Shown one piece after another: positions 46,011-59,300 of a DNA stretch of 64,000 nt. Within the stretch, counting starts at the first letter, position 1. Every line of letters begins with the position of its first letter. This stretch comes from Edaphochlamys debaryana. Its lineage: Eukaryota; Chlorophyta; Chlorophyceae; Chlamydomonadales. The stretch is from assembly GCA_016858145.1 (NCBI GenBank), contig JAEHOE010000005.1, positions 682,001-746,000 of the forward strand, read 5' to 3'. The notes under the pieces were generated by a model. It made no database searches, was not told where the DNA came from, and was given only the letters and a program-made list of their open reading frames with translations. The position numbers and the translations under genes were made by a program.

Positions 46011-47609
46011 CGAGCTCGCTGCTTGCGGCTTGGGCCTCCCCCTGCCCCGCCTCTGACCACCTTTCTCTCCCTTGCGAGCATGCACTCCTCCCCCGCTTGG
46101 GGTGCTCGTCTGGAACGGGGGTCCCATTTCAACGACAGCGATCTTCTACTGCGCCACCGCCCCATGACTCATGAGGTCAGTATTCCGGCGTGGAGTAAGA
46201 ATGCACGCCCTTTTGCATGCCCAGGGCCTGTTAGCTGGGAGGGGTGGACGTTTGGGCGAGAGGGGCAGGGGAGCAAAACCAGCTAGGTCCACACCAACGC
46301 TCAACGTGTGCCCCACCCGACTGCCACTGCAGGGACTGTTGTTCACTCCTCATGTCAAATAAATCGGTGTTTCTCGACACCTCCTGCCTTTGGAACGCCT
46401 CAGATCAGGCAGGCCTCCTCTCCTCGAGCCTCCCAGTTAGCCATTCGACCAGCTAGGTGGGTAGGCCCTGAAGGGGCACCCCCTGCTTATCTTTGGTTCA
46501 TCTGCTGCTCACCCTGTCGCATTGCCGGCTGCTGGGCCAGACCCGGTTGCACATCGCTTGTACCCCCTGTTCGGTGGTCCCGTGGTCCCGACGGTGCACA
46601 GGAGTGAGTGAGTGCAGGTGAGTGAGTTACATCAGTGCCCAAACGTGCCATGTTGGCACCTCGGCACAGCCCCCGAAGTTATGGAGGCTGGCAAAGTTGA
46701 GGGGTCATAGGGCGGCGCTCATGGCGACCCAGACTGGCCAGACAGGAGGTCTAGAGTGCAGTGTGCGTGGAGAAGAGGGGCGGGGGGTGGCATTGGAAGG
46801 GGCACGTCCCGGGTTGGCAGAATGGCAGGCTTGGCACGGCAGTTTAGCTCCAATCCCCCTGGGCTTCCATGATTTGCCACCACACGCCACGACCATGCCT
46901 GCGTGCCCTTCTGCAGGAAGCGTTGGCTCGGGCGCGTCTGCGGCTTGTGTACGCGGAGCGGTACAAGGTCGGACGGAGCGGCGCGAGGGGGCTGGTGAGG
47001 GACCAGAGCGCTGTACGAGTTTCGACCAGAGCCGTCCGACACCTAATGGGCCTCTGGCATACATCCCGCTGTCATCGCCCAACAAGCCAAAGCGGCGGTT
47101 TGGCCGTGTGGCACTCAGAGCGCAGCCGGGACTCAAGCAGCATCGCCTTTGCACCGCTACTGATGGCAGGCGCCCCGCGCACCAAGATCAGCTGGGGCCC
47201 TGGGCGGGGGTAGCGGCGTCCAGGCTTGTACGGAGTGCAACGCGCCGCCGATGGCCCTCCAGCGGCGCCCTGGAGGTGTATCCCGGAGGTGGACCGAGGG
47301 CGCACGGAGCGGCCAGCCTGATGCGGCTAGACGCTGGGACAGCTGTGCAACACGTTTCCGGTAAGCCGCGCAAGCAGCCGGTGATCAGAACAGGGGAGGC
47401 ATGACGGCATGAGGAAGTGGGCGGCGCGCACAGGAGGGGATTCCCTTCGGAGACAGGGCCATCCGGCTAGGGGATCCTCTTGGGGACACGAGCAGGGGGG
47501 GAGTGCTCGGGCTGGGGGCTATCGAAGGGCTCAGGCCGCTCGGTGCAGATTTTGCCCCCCTGGTGAACCGTCCAGCGCGGGTGATCACGGCCTGTTACCG
47601 GTAACCCTG

Positions 47610-48131
47610 CCTGTGCTCTCTCCAAGTCGCCTAACTCAAGCTAACTCGTGCCTCCAGCGCTGCTGCGTCGCGTGCGGCCGCGCAGGCCGCTGGGAAGCCG
47701 CTGCGCCGGCACACTGCTGCAGTCCCGTAACTTGTGTGATGGCCTGCGTGGCCTGCTCTCCCTCTAAACCGTCGGCACTTGTGGGTGCACGAGTGATTCA
47801 CCGTTTACCTGTGGCCATCCACCTGAGCCCCGTGGCCCTCCATCCTCCCTGGAGCAATGAACTTGCCTGCTGCAGAGCGCTCGCCTCGGCCGGGGCCTGC
47901 ACGCAAGAGTCAGACAGGACCGTGACACTACTCAATGACGGCATTGTGGGCGGCGAGCGGCAGGGACCGGGAAGCGCGCCATGCCATCAGGCGAAGCGCG
48001 AGCTGCTGCGGAGAGTCCTGGCTTGGCGTGTTTCCGGTAGGCAGGGATGCCGTGGAGGGCACCGCCGCACGGCCCGATGTGTGGGCGCACGCGGGGCGCG
48101 TGGTGGTTCACGGCGGAAGTCGTTGGGGATG
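47610..48131 (+). repeat. 522-bp direct repeat, copy B
   Basis: Partner of 45489-46010 in the same orientation. No LTR, inverted terminus or target duplication is evident at its edges, so the origin (segmental duplication, conversion or unknown element) is open. Confidence 0.9.
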
Positions 48132-49265
48132 GAGCCGGCCCCCCGCTGCTCGCAGCTGGGGCCCTCCTCCTTCGGCCTCTGTCAACCTTAGCCTCCTTGC
48201 ACTCACGCCCTCCTCACGGTGCGGTGCTCGGCTGGGACGGTGGTCCCACTTGGGTTGCACCGGCTTGATACCCTCATCTCCCCATGACTCTCAAAGACAG
48301 TACTCCGCCGTGGGGTGGCATGAGTGGGTGCGCACGCGCCTTTGGCGTGCCCAGGGCTTGTAGCAGGGAAGGCGGGGGCCGATGGGGCGAGAGGGGCGGG
48401 CGCCAGGTGGTGGTGAGGAGGTTCTATGTTCGCAGGGGCCGTGCGTGGGGGTGAGGAGGGGTGCCGGCACGTCCGTGGCCAGAAGTCAGTATGCGTTGTT
48501 GTGCGGATGCACACGGGTGTTTCTTGACACCATGAACCTGCCACTGGACGATCACTCCGGAGGCTGAGAAAAGCGGCAAGCTGTCGGGCTGTGAGGAGGA
48601 CGGAGCAACGGGGGGGAAGCACAGGGGCTCGCTGGGGTGATATGCCGGGGGCCAGGCGGAAGGCCCAACGCCGCAACGGGCTCAATGCGGTTCTCTGCTG
48701 ACCTGACCGAAGCCAGGTGGCCCCAAAGCAGCGCACAGTTGGGCAGAGCTGAGCGCGCCCTGTCGCACTCCGCAGCCCATGGAGCCGAGGAGGGACCAAC
48801 GTCCGCGGCACACACGCGGCCCGCAGCTGGGCAGCAGGGCGGAGGGGTGTCGGATCGTGCCGTTGACGGCGTGTATCGGCCAACGCTGGTGACTGCGAGA
48901 CACTGTAGTTAACCGCGTTGCTCCACGAAAACATTTCACTATCAAGAGGGAGCACGCGAAGCCCGGCATGTCGTCGCCGTTCGATGCGCGAAATCGAACA
49001 CCATGAAGCCTCCTGAGGCCGCTCCCAGAATACCAAATAAACAATACGGAGGTGATCTCTCGCGCGTGAAGCGCCTTCCCGCTGCGAATAGTGAGACCAT
49101 GCAAATCGTCTACGGATTTCCCTGACCAGTGCGCATACCGGGGCAAGCAGTCGTGGAGTATGGTCTCTGAGCCATGATCCTGAGAATAAAACAGCACGGG
49201 AGCTCGGTCACCTAGAGCGGCATGCGGGCGACATGCGGTTGTTCTTGAGAAGGGAGCGTTCATCC

Positions 49266-52200
49266 ATGATCACTGGGACGCTTATCTTGGCGCTGCTGGC
49301 TCTGGCGCGATCAGCGGTCGCAGGCGCTGGCTCAGGTATGGGCGCCACGGCTGCGGCTGCCGCGTGCCCGCCCGCCTGCCGCGTTGACTCGACCGCGAAC
49401 ACGCGCGCGCGCAGGGTCCAACCTCACGGGCGATGCCTACGTCAGCCCCACAGAGCCCCCCGAATGGCATATCCAGGGGCGCCAGGCGCGTGCTCTGCTG
49501 CAAGCCAGCTCCAACGTTGCAGCGGGGCAGCAGGGCTATGCCGGGTCGGTCACACGGCGGGGCACCACCAGCTCCTGGGGCCACACCGCCGGACTGAACA
49601 AGCTTACGGATGGCCTGAACGGCACAACTGGGGACTGCGTTGGCACGCTACGAATGGTGGGAAGTGGCACGATGGGGAAGGGGCCTGGAGCAGGGTTTGG
49701 GGGGCAACTGTCGGCAGGACTCTGGCACGTGGTCGTACCCACCTCAACCGCGAGCTCTGCCCCACCCGCGGCCCCCCTGCTACACCCCGCCTCCCCCCCC
49801 AAAGGCCCGGCCCTGGATGGGCGTGCTGCTGCCCTCCCGCTCCGCCATTGATTACGTCACCATGGTGGCCCCGCCCGACTGCTGGCTGGCCAACGCGGCG
49901 CAGACCATTGCGGCGCCGGACCCGGGTGCGTGCATTTTTTGTTAGGGGGGGACTGCCGAGTGGCAGGGGGGATATATCTTTTAGCCACGCGCTTGCGAGG
50001 CTGTGACAGATAGCCCGTGAATGGGCTCGCTGGGGGCCAAGCACCGGACTGCCCAACTTGAGCCTGGTGTGCCCTTGAAGTGGCCGTGCCACCACGCCTT
50101 GCTTTCTTGCCGCCCTCCCGACAGCCGCTTTCGGCAACTCGTGCACCAGCGTGGGGCTCCACAGGGTGCAGGTGCGGGTGGCGGACGACGATGTGCTCGA
50201 GGTGCGTGGGAGTGCGGGAGGGGGGGTGGCGGAAGGGCAAGCGTTATCTTCGTGGAGCTCGCTCGGCTTGAAGGCAGTTTTGGGGCCGGTTGGGGCGGAC
50301 GGCAGGGGCTAAGAGGGCTTGCACGGGCGGGGCCGACGCAAACCCATGGAAGGGCAAGGGATCTCCGTGTGGAGCTCAGCTTGCACGTACGTAAGGAGCC
50401 GGTGGACGGAGACGGCCGCCCCTGCCGTCCGCGGACGGCAGGCCGGGGCCGTGAGGGACGGAGGGCTCACACGGTTCCCGCATCCATGCATCGCCCCCGC
50501 CTCGATGCCCACGTGCAGGACCCCTTCATCGACCTCGCCACCACCACCCTGTGCGCCGTGTACAGCAGTACGGCAGTCGCGGGGGAGACGGTGAGGCTCA
50601 GCGACGGGCAACTGGGTGCCTTGGGGGTGGTGGGGGTGTGTGGGGGTGAAGTCCAGTCCCTGCAGCCAGCAGCCTCTCATTCAGCCAAAGGGGCCTCCGC
50701 CTTTGCAAGGGACGACGTCTCGCTCGCAATCTCCTGCTGTCGTGACCTGCTTCGGCGCCCGTACGCAGATCAACGTCACGTGTACCTCCACTGTGTACGG
50801 ACGCAGCGTCATCATTCTGAGGGAGCTGAACCTGCCTTCGGCGCTGCTGGCGATGTGTGAGCTGCAGGTGTATGGGTCGCCTTCGGGCAACCCCCCGCCG
50901 CCGCCCGCCTCGCCCCCGCCGCCGCCGTCGGCCGGCTCGCTAGGCTGCCAGACGCCATCGGGGCTTATCGCCGGCTGCTCTACCAGCGGTCCAGGCAGTG
51001 ACGGCACGAACGTGTGCGCCAACGCGGTACGTCGAGCGGGGCCTACCGGGTATCTTTGCCCTAGGTGCAGCAGGCGAGCAGGGGTAGGGTTCGTCTCGAA
51101 CTGCGTCAAGTCACGCTCGCACCAAACCCCACCGCCCGCCCTCGCTCTCATCGTGTCGTTCTGATGATTCGTACGCATTCCGCATGCAGTACGACGGCAA
51201 CACGGGGTCGTACTGGTCCCGTAGTACGACTGGAGCTGGCATGGTGATGGAGCTCCGCCTGCGCACCGCCTACCATGTCTGCAGCGTGGAGGTCGAGGTG
51301 GGCGGCACAGGGCGGGCCACCGAGGGGCGACGGCACGCAGGCGCGCAGGGTAAACAGTAGGCTGTTATCGGTTGAGGCGGGTGACCCCACGGGGACCGCA
51401 TAGACCGCAGCTGCGGCCGCAGCTTCTCGACCGAGGGTCAGCCCTCCCCAGACCCATGTGTCTCGGTGTGTCCCCCATGCCCACTAGTGCATGCTGAGCG
51501 GTACAGCTCACCTGGCGTCCGCTTCTTACGACCTCCTCTCGCCCCATCCCTTTCCGCAGTGGTCATGCACCGTAGCCGCCTCGTGGTGAGTTGGTGGGGT
51601 GCGTGGCCTTGCTCCGTTGCTCGTACAGCGCGCCTATCTAACGGTCGCTCGTCCCGTGGTAAGCAAGCGCTGCTGCATGTGTACGGCATCGGATACCGTA
51701 CTGCATGCATGGGGATTATCTACTGTGGGACGTAGCGAGTGCGTAGTATGGCTGCTAGCTAGTGAGTGGCATGGCCGCAGGGTTATCTCAAACAAGCCGG
51801 CCCGTTTCGATTGACCCTGCTCCCCTCATGATGCCCGCAGCACCATCGATATCTACACCATCCTCAACACAACGAATCCACTAGTACACGGGGTGAGCGT
51901 GGAGGAGTGGGTGGGCCGAGCCAGACGGTTTCGGTTTCAGCTACCTGCCGGTAGTCGAAGGCAACGATGCGCTGGCCCCGACGCCCCCACTTCCCTGCCG
52001 CTGCGTGCCCTCCGTACGTCCCTCGCAGACCCTGTCCAACGGGGCGTCGGCCGGCGCGCACGTGACTGCGGCGCTGTACCCCGACCGGGACGCGGCGGTG
52101 GTGGGGCTCGTGGTGTCCACCAGCAACTCGGCCACCGCAAACGTCTACGAGGTAACCATCATGGTGGCCGAGTGCGAAGGTGCGTGCGTGGCCTGAGCCA

Positions 52201-53357
52201 AGACCGACGGGGCGTCCGCGTGGATTGTGCCGTGTGCGCGGGAAGAAGCCGCACTTAAGTATGGGGGTTAAGGGGGTTGGCGCTTTCCTTCTGAGACCCT
52301 CGCCTCATAGCCCTCATAACCCTCCTCCGTTCGCCCCTCCGGTCGTCGTGCCCCCTCCCGCAGACATGCACAACATAGGACAGTACCTGATGGCCGCTGG
52401 CTCGGTGCTCAGCAGCTCGGGCATCAGGTGCGTGCTGTGCCGTGCCGTGCGTGCTGTGCCTCTCTGCCTGCATGATGGGCCTGCTGAGCATGCTGCGGGG
52501 CCGGGGCTGCCGAGGAAGGCTTGGGGCAGGAGGCGGGGGGATGGCGCCTGCTATGTGCACTGTCTTTCGCATGGCCGTGCTGCCCTGCTAGGGCCGAGCA
52601 TGAGGCCAGATCCTCCGGGCCTGCACATGGCTACCCCACGTGCTCGCAGGAACAACGACCCCGGCAACTACGGCCCCGACAAAGCGGTAGACGGGGTCTG
52701 GAATGCTTCGGTGCCGGCCGGACAGTAAGTGCATGGATTAGCCATATGAGACACCGGCTGGAGCTTCTGCACGGGGGGCATGCGGCGGCAGGTAGTTCGT
52801 TGCTCCCGACCGCGCCCATGCATGTGCGGCCGCTCATCCGCCGCCCCTCCACCCCTCCCCCGTCCTCCCCGCCCAGGTGCTTCTCCAGCGGTCCCGTGCC
52901 TGGCGCCACCCCCTACCTGGCCGTGGCCCTGCCCTCCGCCTCCTCCCTGGTGGGGGTGCAGGCGCTGCTGCCAGACGGAATCGCGAGTGAGTAGCAGCAG
53001 CATGGTGGGAGGTGCACTTGCATGGTTAATGCCGGCCCTTGGTTGCAGCCGCCCATCAACCGCTCCGCTATGCCAGTGCCTGGGACCGGCCGGGAGCCGC
53101 GGCGCGTGCCACTTGGTGTGACTGCCGAGTCCTGACGCCCCTCCGCCTCCCTTCCTGCTACCCCCTCGTAAACGCCCCCAGGCTTCACGGGCAACCTCAC
53201 GGTGCGTGCCGGCTCCGTTGCTGTGACCGCCGCCGCGCTGCTGACCGCAAACGCCGCCTGCGGCACCGTGGGGCGGACCGGCGGCAGCACCTTCAGCGCT
53301 GGCGAGCTGGTCCACATCCCTTGCGCCGCCTCCTCTATTACGTCCCTGTCCCTTGAG
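49266..53357 (+). other. copy 2 N-terminal module: signal peptide and discoidin-like units (14 exons)
   Basis: Exons: 49266-49335, 49415-49656, 49805-49925, 50125-50201, 50519-50590, 50769-51026, 51190-51297, 51560-51585, 51841-51892, 52029-52179, 52364-52427, 52650-52724, 52877-52986, 53182-53357. Unit 1 carries [43 protein letters not shown] and CELQVYG as in copy 1. Exons 7-11 differ strongly in sequence from copy 1 while keeping length and phase, for example [15 protein letters not shown] against [15 protein letters not shown]. Exons 12-14 are close to identical. Intron 2 is 148 nt here and has no insertion, giving the empty site for the element in copy 1. Confidence 0.7.
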
Positions 53358-56300
53358 GTGGGACCGATGGGGGTTACACGGGGGCTGGGGATTGTCCCTG
53401 GCTCAGAAGGACCGAGCAACAAACAGCAATCGAGAGAACTTAGGGGGTTGTCTGTTGCTTATGCTTGCCCTGCGTCCCCTTCCCGCAGTGGAACACCGTG
53501 AGCGGGGACCTGGTCGTGTGTGAGCTGGCGGTGTACGGCAAAGAGCTGCTGACGCCACCGCCCTCGCCCCCGCCGGCCCCAAGCCCCATGCCTCCCAGTC
53601 CCAGCCCTCCGTCCCCACCGCCCAGCCCTGTGCCGCCGAGCCCCCTACCGCCCAGCCCCGTTCCCCCAAGCCCTTCGCCGCCCAGCCCCGATCCACCCAG
53701 CCCTGCCCCACCCTCTCCTCCGCCTTCTCCCCCACCCAGCCCCGATCCTCCGAGCCCCGAGCCGCCCAGCCCCCAGCCACCCAGCCCTGCCCCGCCCTCC
53801 CCTCCGCCCTCTCCCCCACCCAGCCCCGATCCTCCAAGCCCTTCGCCGCCCAGCCCGTCGCCGCCGAGCCCCCTACCGCCCAGCCCCGTTCCCCCAAGCC
53901 CTTCGCCGCCCAGCCCCGATCCACCCAGCCCTGCCCCACCCTCTCCTCCGCCTTCTCCCCCACCCAGCCCCGATCCTCCGAGCCCCGAGCCGCCCAGCCC
54001 CCAGCCACCCAGCCCTGCCCCGCCCTCCCCTCCGCCCTCACCCCCACCCAGCCCCGATCCTCCAAGCCCTTCGCCGCCCAGCCCTTCGCCGCCGAGCCCC
54101 CTGCCGCCCAGCCCCGTTCCCCCAAGCCCGGCGCCGCCTAGCCCCGATCCACCCAGCCCTGCCCCACCCTCTCCTCCGCCTTCTCCCCCACCCAGCCCCG
54201 ATCCTCCGAGCCCCGAGCCGCCGAGCCCGGGCCCACCCAGCCCCGTTCCCCCGTCCCCTCCGCCCTCTCCCCCGCCCAGCCCAGAGCCACCCAGCCCCGA
54301 GCCGCCTAGCCCCGAGCCACCCAGCCCCGTCCCGCCGTCCCCTCCGCCCTCACCCCCGCCCAGCCCAGAGCCACCCAGCCCAGAGCCGCCCAGACCTACG
54401 CCCTCGCCTCCTATGCCCGAGCCTCCCAACCCCGCACCCCCCAGTCCTGATCCGCCCAGCCCCTCGTTTCCATCCTCCCCTCCCCGGGGGCCTCCGCCGA
54501 GCCCCAATCCACCAAGCCCCGATCCGCCCAGCCCCTCTTCTCCACCCTCTCCCCCGGCTTCCCCGCCAGGCGCTCCCCCACCAAAGCGTCCGGTCTCAGC
54601 GTCGCCACCAAGCCCACCTTTCCCACCCAGCCCCGATCCTCCAGCCTTCCCGCCATCGCCACCGCCCGTCCCAGCCCCTTCAAGCCCTGATCCACCTAGC
54701 CCACCCCCGCCATCGCCGCCACCGTCCCCCCCGGCCAGCCCCAACCCGCCCAGCCCTACCCAGCCTTCCCCTCCCACCCCAGACCCACCCAGCCCTCTTC
54801 CTCCACCGTCCCCTTTGGCCACTGAGCCGCCGAAACCCTTGCCACCTTCTCCTCCACCCAGTCCCGAGCCCCGACCGCCCCTGCCACCGCATCTGCCACC
54901 AAGGCCCGAGCCGCCCTTCCCCCCACGGCCGCCAAGCCCCGTTCCGCCGAGCCCTAAGCCGCCCTCTCCACCGCCCAGCCTCCCGCCTCCCAGCCCCCCG
55001 CCACCAAGTCCCGATCCGCCCAGCCCGCAGCCGCCCTCCCCGCCTCCCAGCCCCGCGCCGCCCAGCCCGGATCCGCCCAGTCCCCAACCGCCCTCCCCGC
55101 CTCCCAGCCCTGACCCTCCCAGCCCGACGCCGCCAAGCCCTGACCCGCCAAGCCCCTCATTGCCGTCTTTGTCGACCAGTCCCCCACCACCCAGCCCCCA
55201 ACCGCCATCTCCACCGCCCGGGCCCCTGCCTCCCAGCCCACCGCCGCCCAGCCCTGAGCCACCCAGCCCGCAACCCGCCCCTCCACCGCCCAGCCCCGAT
55301 CCACCCAGCCCGCAACCGCCCAGACCACCGCCCAGCCCACCGCCCCCACGCCCCGATCCCCCAAGCCCCATCCCATCCCCTCCGCCCTCCAGCCCCGAGC
55401 CCCCAAGACCCCAACCGCCCTCTCCGTCCACCGGACTTCCGTCTCCTCCGAGCCCAGCCCCTCTTCTGCCCTCTCCTCCATCTCCCTCCCCGGGCGCACC
55501 GTCTCCCCCCAACCCACTGCCGCCACAGCCTTCGCCGCCCTCTCCAGCCATCAGTTCCCCACCCTCCCCCAGCCCACCGCAACCCGATCCGCCCAGTCCA
55601 AGCCCGCAGCCGCCGGGTCAGCCGCCCCCGAGCACCCCGCCACCTAGCCCAGCACCTCCAAGCCCGGAGCCCCCGGCAGGGTTGCAGCCTCCAAGCCCAG
55701 GCCCTGCCCCGCCCGCCCCGAGCTCACCTCCCGTCCCAGAGCCCCCACGGCCCTCGCCCGTACCGCCAGCGCCCCCCGTTCCGCCGCCAGTACTGCCTGT
55801 ACCGCCTGCATCGCCGCCACAGGCCCAGCCGCCCTCGCCGGAGCCCTCTCCTCCCCAGCCGCCCTCCTCTCCGCTGCCCGTGGCGCCGCCTGTCAAGCCA
55901 CGCACCCCTCCTCTCGAACCCCTTCCCCCAGTGCCGCCCTCCCCAGTACCACCGGTGCCGCCCCAGACCCCGCCCCCGCCCCCGTCTCCTGAACCGCCTC
56001 CGCCACAGCCCGCGGCGCCCCAGCCCCAACCTCCATCCACCGAGCCCTCTCCGCCGACTCCGCCCGGCCACACACCCGCCGCACCCCCCCAGCCGGAGCC
56101 CCCCTCGCCGCACCCGTCGCCACCGTCGCCGCAGCCCGCGCCCCCAGCACAGCCCTCGCCTCCCCTGCCTCCTCCCCAGCCAACACCGCCTGTCCCGGAG
56201 CCGTCACCGCCCGCGCCCGAGCCCTCGCCGCCATCCCCACCCTCTCCGCCCTCACCGGGGCCAGCCGTCCCTCTGCCTCAGCCCCCTGCCCCTGCAACCT

Positions 56301-59300
56301 CGCCCCCACAGCCTGCCTTGCCGCCCCAGCCACAACCGCCCTCCCCCGAGCCCCAACCTCCGAGGGTACCCCCGGCTTCGCAGCCAGCCAGCGGCTCGCC
56401 CCTGCCGCCCTCCCCCTCCCCCCTCCCCCCTGCGCCTCCCTCGCCCGAGCCAGCTGCACCCCAGCCCGGGCCACCCTCTCCAGTGCCCGCACCGCCCTCC
56501 CCGCCCACCCTGCCTCCATCCCTGCCGCAACCCCCCTCGCCGCAGCCCGCCCCAACGCTCCCGCTCGTACCGCCCGGGTCCACCACCCCCCAGCCCGCGC
56601 CCCCATCGCCGGCGCTGTCGCCACCTCATCCCCCACGGCCGCCCTCGCCTGGGCCCCTCCCCCCTGCGCCGAGCCCCCCCTCCCGCGCCGCCTGCCCCGC
56701 AGCCCCAGCCCCCCTCCCCAGAGCCGGCTCCTCCGGCTCCTCCCTCCCCTCCTGGACCCCCTTCGCCGCCCTCGCCTCAGCCAGTGGCAGCGGTGCCTCC
56801 GGCGCCCTCCCCGCAGCCCGGACCTCCGCTGCCGCAGCCCTCTCCCACGCTGCCGCCGCCGCGGCCGCAACCAGCCCCACCACAACCACTGCCCCCCACT
56901 CCGCCGGCGCCCCATCCGAGCCCGCTACAACCGCCTAGAACCCCCAGCCCCGCCCCGCCCTCGCCAGTGGCTGGAATTACAAGCCCGCCGCTGCCGCCTT
57001 CACCCATGCCCCCCTCGCCACCTCCACCCGACCCTCCCACGCGGCCCGTGGGTTTCTCCAGCATGCCCCAGCCCCCGGCCGCAGCCCCAGGCACGCCCCT
57101 ACCGCCCCCCTCGCTACCGCTGCGGCCCCCACCCGCCGTTCCGACTAGCACCGCTGGCTCCCTGCCCCCGCCCCCGCCGGGCCCTTCCCCACCCGCGGCA
57201 AGCCCTCCCCCGCCGAGACCGCCACCTCCCCCGCCGCCCTCCCCGCGGCCGCCCCCTCCGCCGCCGCCGCCGCCGGCGGACATGCTTGACTTTGGCTGGA
57301 GCCCGCCGCCGCCACCGCCCAGGGTGCAGGTGGGGACAGCGGAGGCATTGCCTGGCACCAACTGGTCTGTGAGTCCATCCTGCGCCTACTAACTACCTCT
57401 CACTGACAGCGTGTCTGGGGGCCCTTGCTGCTGTGCTGTGTGCAGGTTCAGCAGCTGTCCATGCTGGCCCCTCCGCCGCCCTCCGCCACCCCTGACACCA
57501 CACCGCCCGAGGTAGACGGGCGGGGTCAGGCAGCCGCCTAGCCCCCAATCCGTCGCCAGCTCTCTCCTCTTGGCCAATCTGCCCTGCCCCTGCCCTCACC
57601 TCCTCCCACTGTGTCTGCTCCTTCCCCCCAGCTCACGCTCTCTGGCTCCTCCTCCGTAACGCTCGAGGTGTTCACTCCCTACGTGGAGCCGGGGGCCAGT
57701 GCGGTGGACGAGCGGGAGGGCCGTGTGGGGGTGCGCATCAGCCCCACCACCCTCAACACAGCCGCAGCCACGGCGCCCGGGGCACCGCTGCGGGTGAGAG
57801 CTCCAGGTCTCGATCAGGGCGGGTCCGAGTCTATTTGCTGGTCGCTTCAACCTCTCCTGTCACCTCTACCCTCCCGCCCCGCCCCCCCGCCCTAGGTAAC
57901 GTACGAGGCCTCTGACTCCTCCGGAAACACGGTCCGGCGGCAGCGGCTGGTGACTGTGGTGGACTCGTGCGCGGCCGCAGGCACGGGTGGGCCACGCAGG
58001 CTGAACGGATGGCCGAGGGTGGGAGATTGCATCCGAGGGGTACTCACTTTCAGCTTGTCTCACTACCCCCATGCGCAGGCGAGTTCCGCTGCAGCGGCAC
58101 CCTAGCCTGCTCTGTGTTTCGGAGCTGCATGTCGACTGCCCACGCCGGTGACTCGTCGAGCACATCAGGAGCCACAGCACAGGTGGGCTTGCTAGACCCT
58201 CTCCGCCCCACATTTACGGTCCTTCCTGGGGGCCCTCTTGTGCAACCCTCTGCTCCCCTAAGCCCCATTCACCCCCTCCTGCACCCCTCTCCCTCCTCTC
58301 CGCCCAACAGTCCCTCCGCCCCGCCGACACGCTGCCCCCCGTGATCACGGTGCTGGGCAGCGGCACGCCCTACTCCGCGGGCCCGGGGGAGGAGGGGGTG
58401 ATGGACGTGGGCTACGTGGGGGAGGGGTTTACTGACCCCGGGGCCACCGCCCTGGACCCAGTGCCCTCGGCGGCCGGAGAGGCCACCACACTCATGGCCG
58501 TACCGGTGTTCAGGTGCGGGGCGGGGCAAGGAGGAGGTATCAGAGATAGGTCACTGCAGCCAGCTAGCTTGCTGTTGTCACGTCCTCTGACCCCACTGAC
58601 CTGCCCCCTCCCACGTGTTCACCGCAGCACGGTGCTGAGCCCTCAGGGGGTGGAGGTGGGCTCCGTGTCAACCGCCGCACCCACAGGTGAGGGAGGGCTG
58701 CCGCAAAGCACTGAGGCGAGGGAGTAGCTTGCATCCTACCCATGTCGTACTGGTCCGTACCATGATCTTCTCGTACATGCCGCCCGCAGGTAATGGTACG
58801 GGCGAGGGCGTGCTGCCGTACCTCATCCGGTATACGGCAGTCGACGAGGCAGGCAACCTTGCGACGCCTGTGTACCGGCGCGTGTACGTTCTGGTGAGGC
58901 CCGCGCGATGCCATGCACCAGCTCCTAAACCCTAGACACGCCTTTACCAACGCTCTCGGTCTCTCGCCGGCCCTTGCTCCGCAGTGCCCCCCTCCCGAGT
59001 TCGCCTGCCCCTCCGACCCCGGGGCGGGCCTGACCTGCTCCACTGGAGGGGCTTGCGGGCTGCACCTGCCGTTCGTTGGCAACGGTATCACAACCGACTG
59101 GCCGAGCAACGACACGCAGGCGACCCTCAGCACAGGGACAGGGCTGCAGCTGATGACTACAGCCTCTGTATCATCCTTCAGCACCCTCAGCGCCCTCGTG
59201 CCTCGACTGACGCTCAACGCGGATTCCGTGATCACCGTCACCCAGGTGAGGGGCCACGTGTCATTATGTCGTACGGCTGCATCACGTTATCTTCGCCTGA

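Larger units (their letters stand above)
44892..49265. other. gene-poor interval between the Gln-rich gene and copy 2
   Basis: No gene model with introns or conserved motifs could be supported. It contains the two 522-bp repeats and diverged flanking similarity up to about 46290 and 48400. The promoters of the Gln-rich gene (left) and of copy 2 (right) must lie at its edges. The stretches 46300-47600 and 48450-49230 show nothing recognisable. Confidence 0.5.
53489..57329 (+). other. copy 2 Ser/Pro-rich exon (3,841 nt)
   Basis: The exon opens [20 protein letters not shown] and closes [18 protein letters not shown], both shared with copy 1. The core is PPSPx and [12 protein letters not shown] runs with Ala, Gln, Glu, Val and Leu at the variable place. 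Length modulo 3 is 1, although both flanking phases are 0. The reading frame is Pro-rich in frame 2 up to about 56680 and in frame 3 afterwards, where it continues [21 protein letters not shown] polyproline-II, heavily glycosylated rod is expected as in copy 1. Confidence 0.8.

Noticed and set aside
45216..46286. 356-codon open frame on the + strand
   Set aside because: Composition is not protein-like, no introns or motifs, and the part shared with 47409-48191 shows only replacement differences between the repeat copies.
47409..48191. 260-codon open frame on the + strand
   Set aside because: Same repeat as above, same reasons; no independent coding support.
53440..55551. 703-codon Gly-rich open frame on the - strand
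   Set aside because: Antisense shadow of the copy 2 Ser/Pro exon for the same reason.
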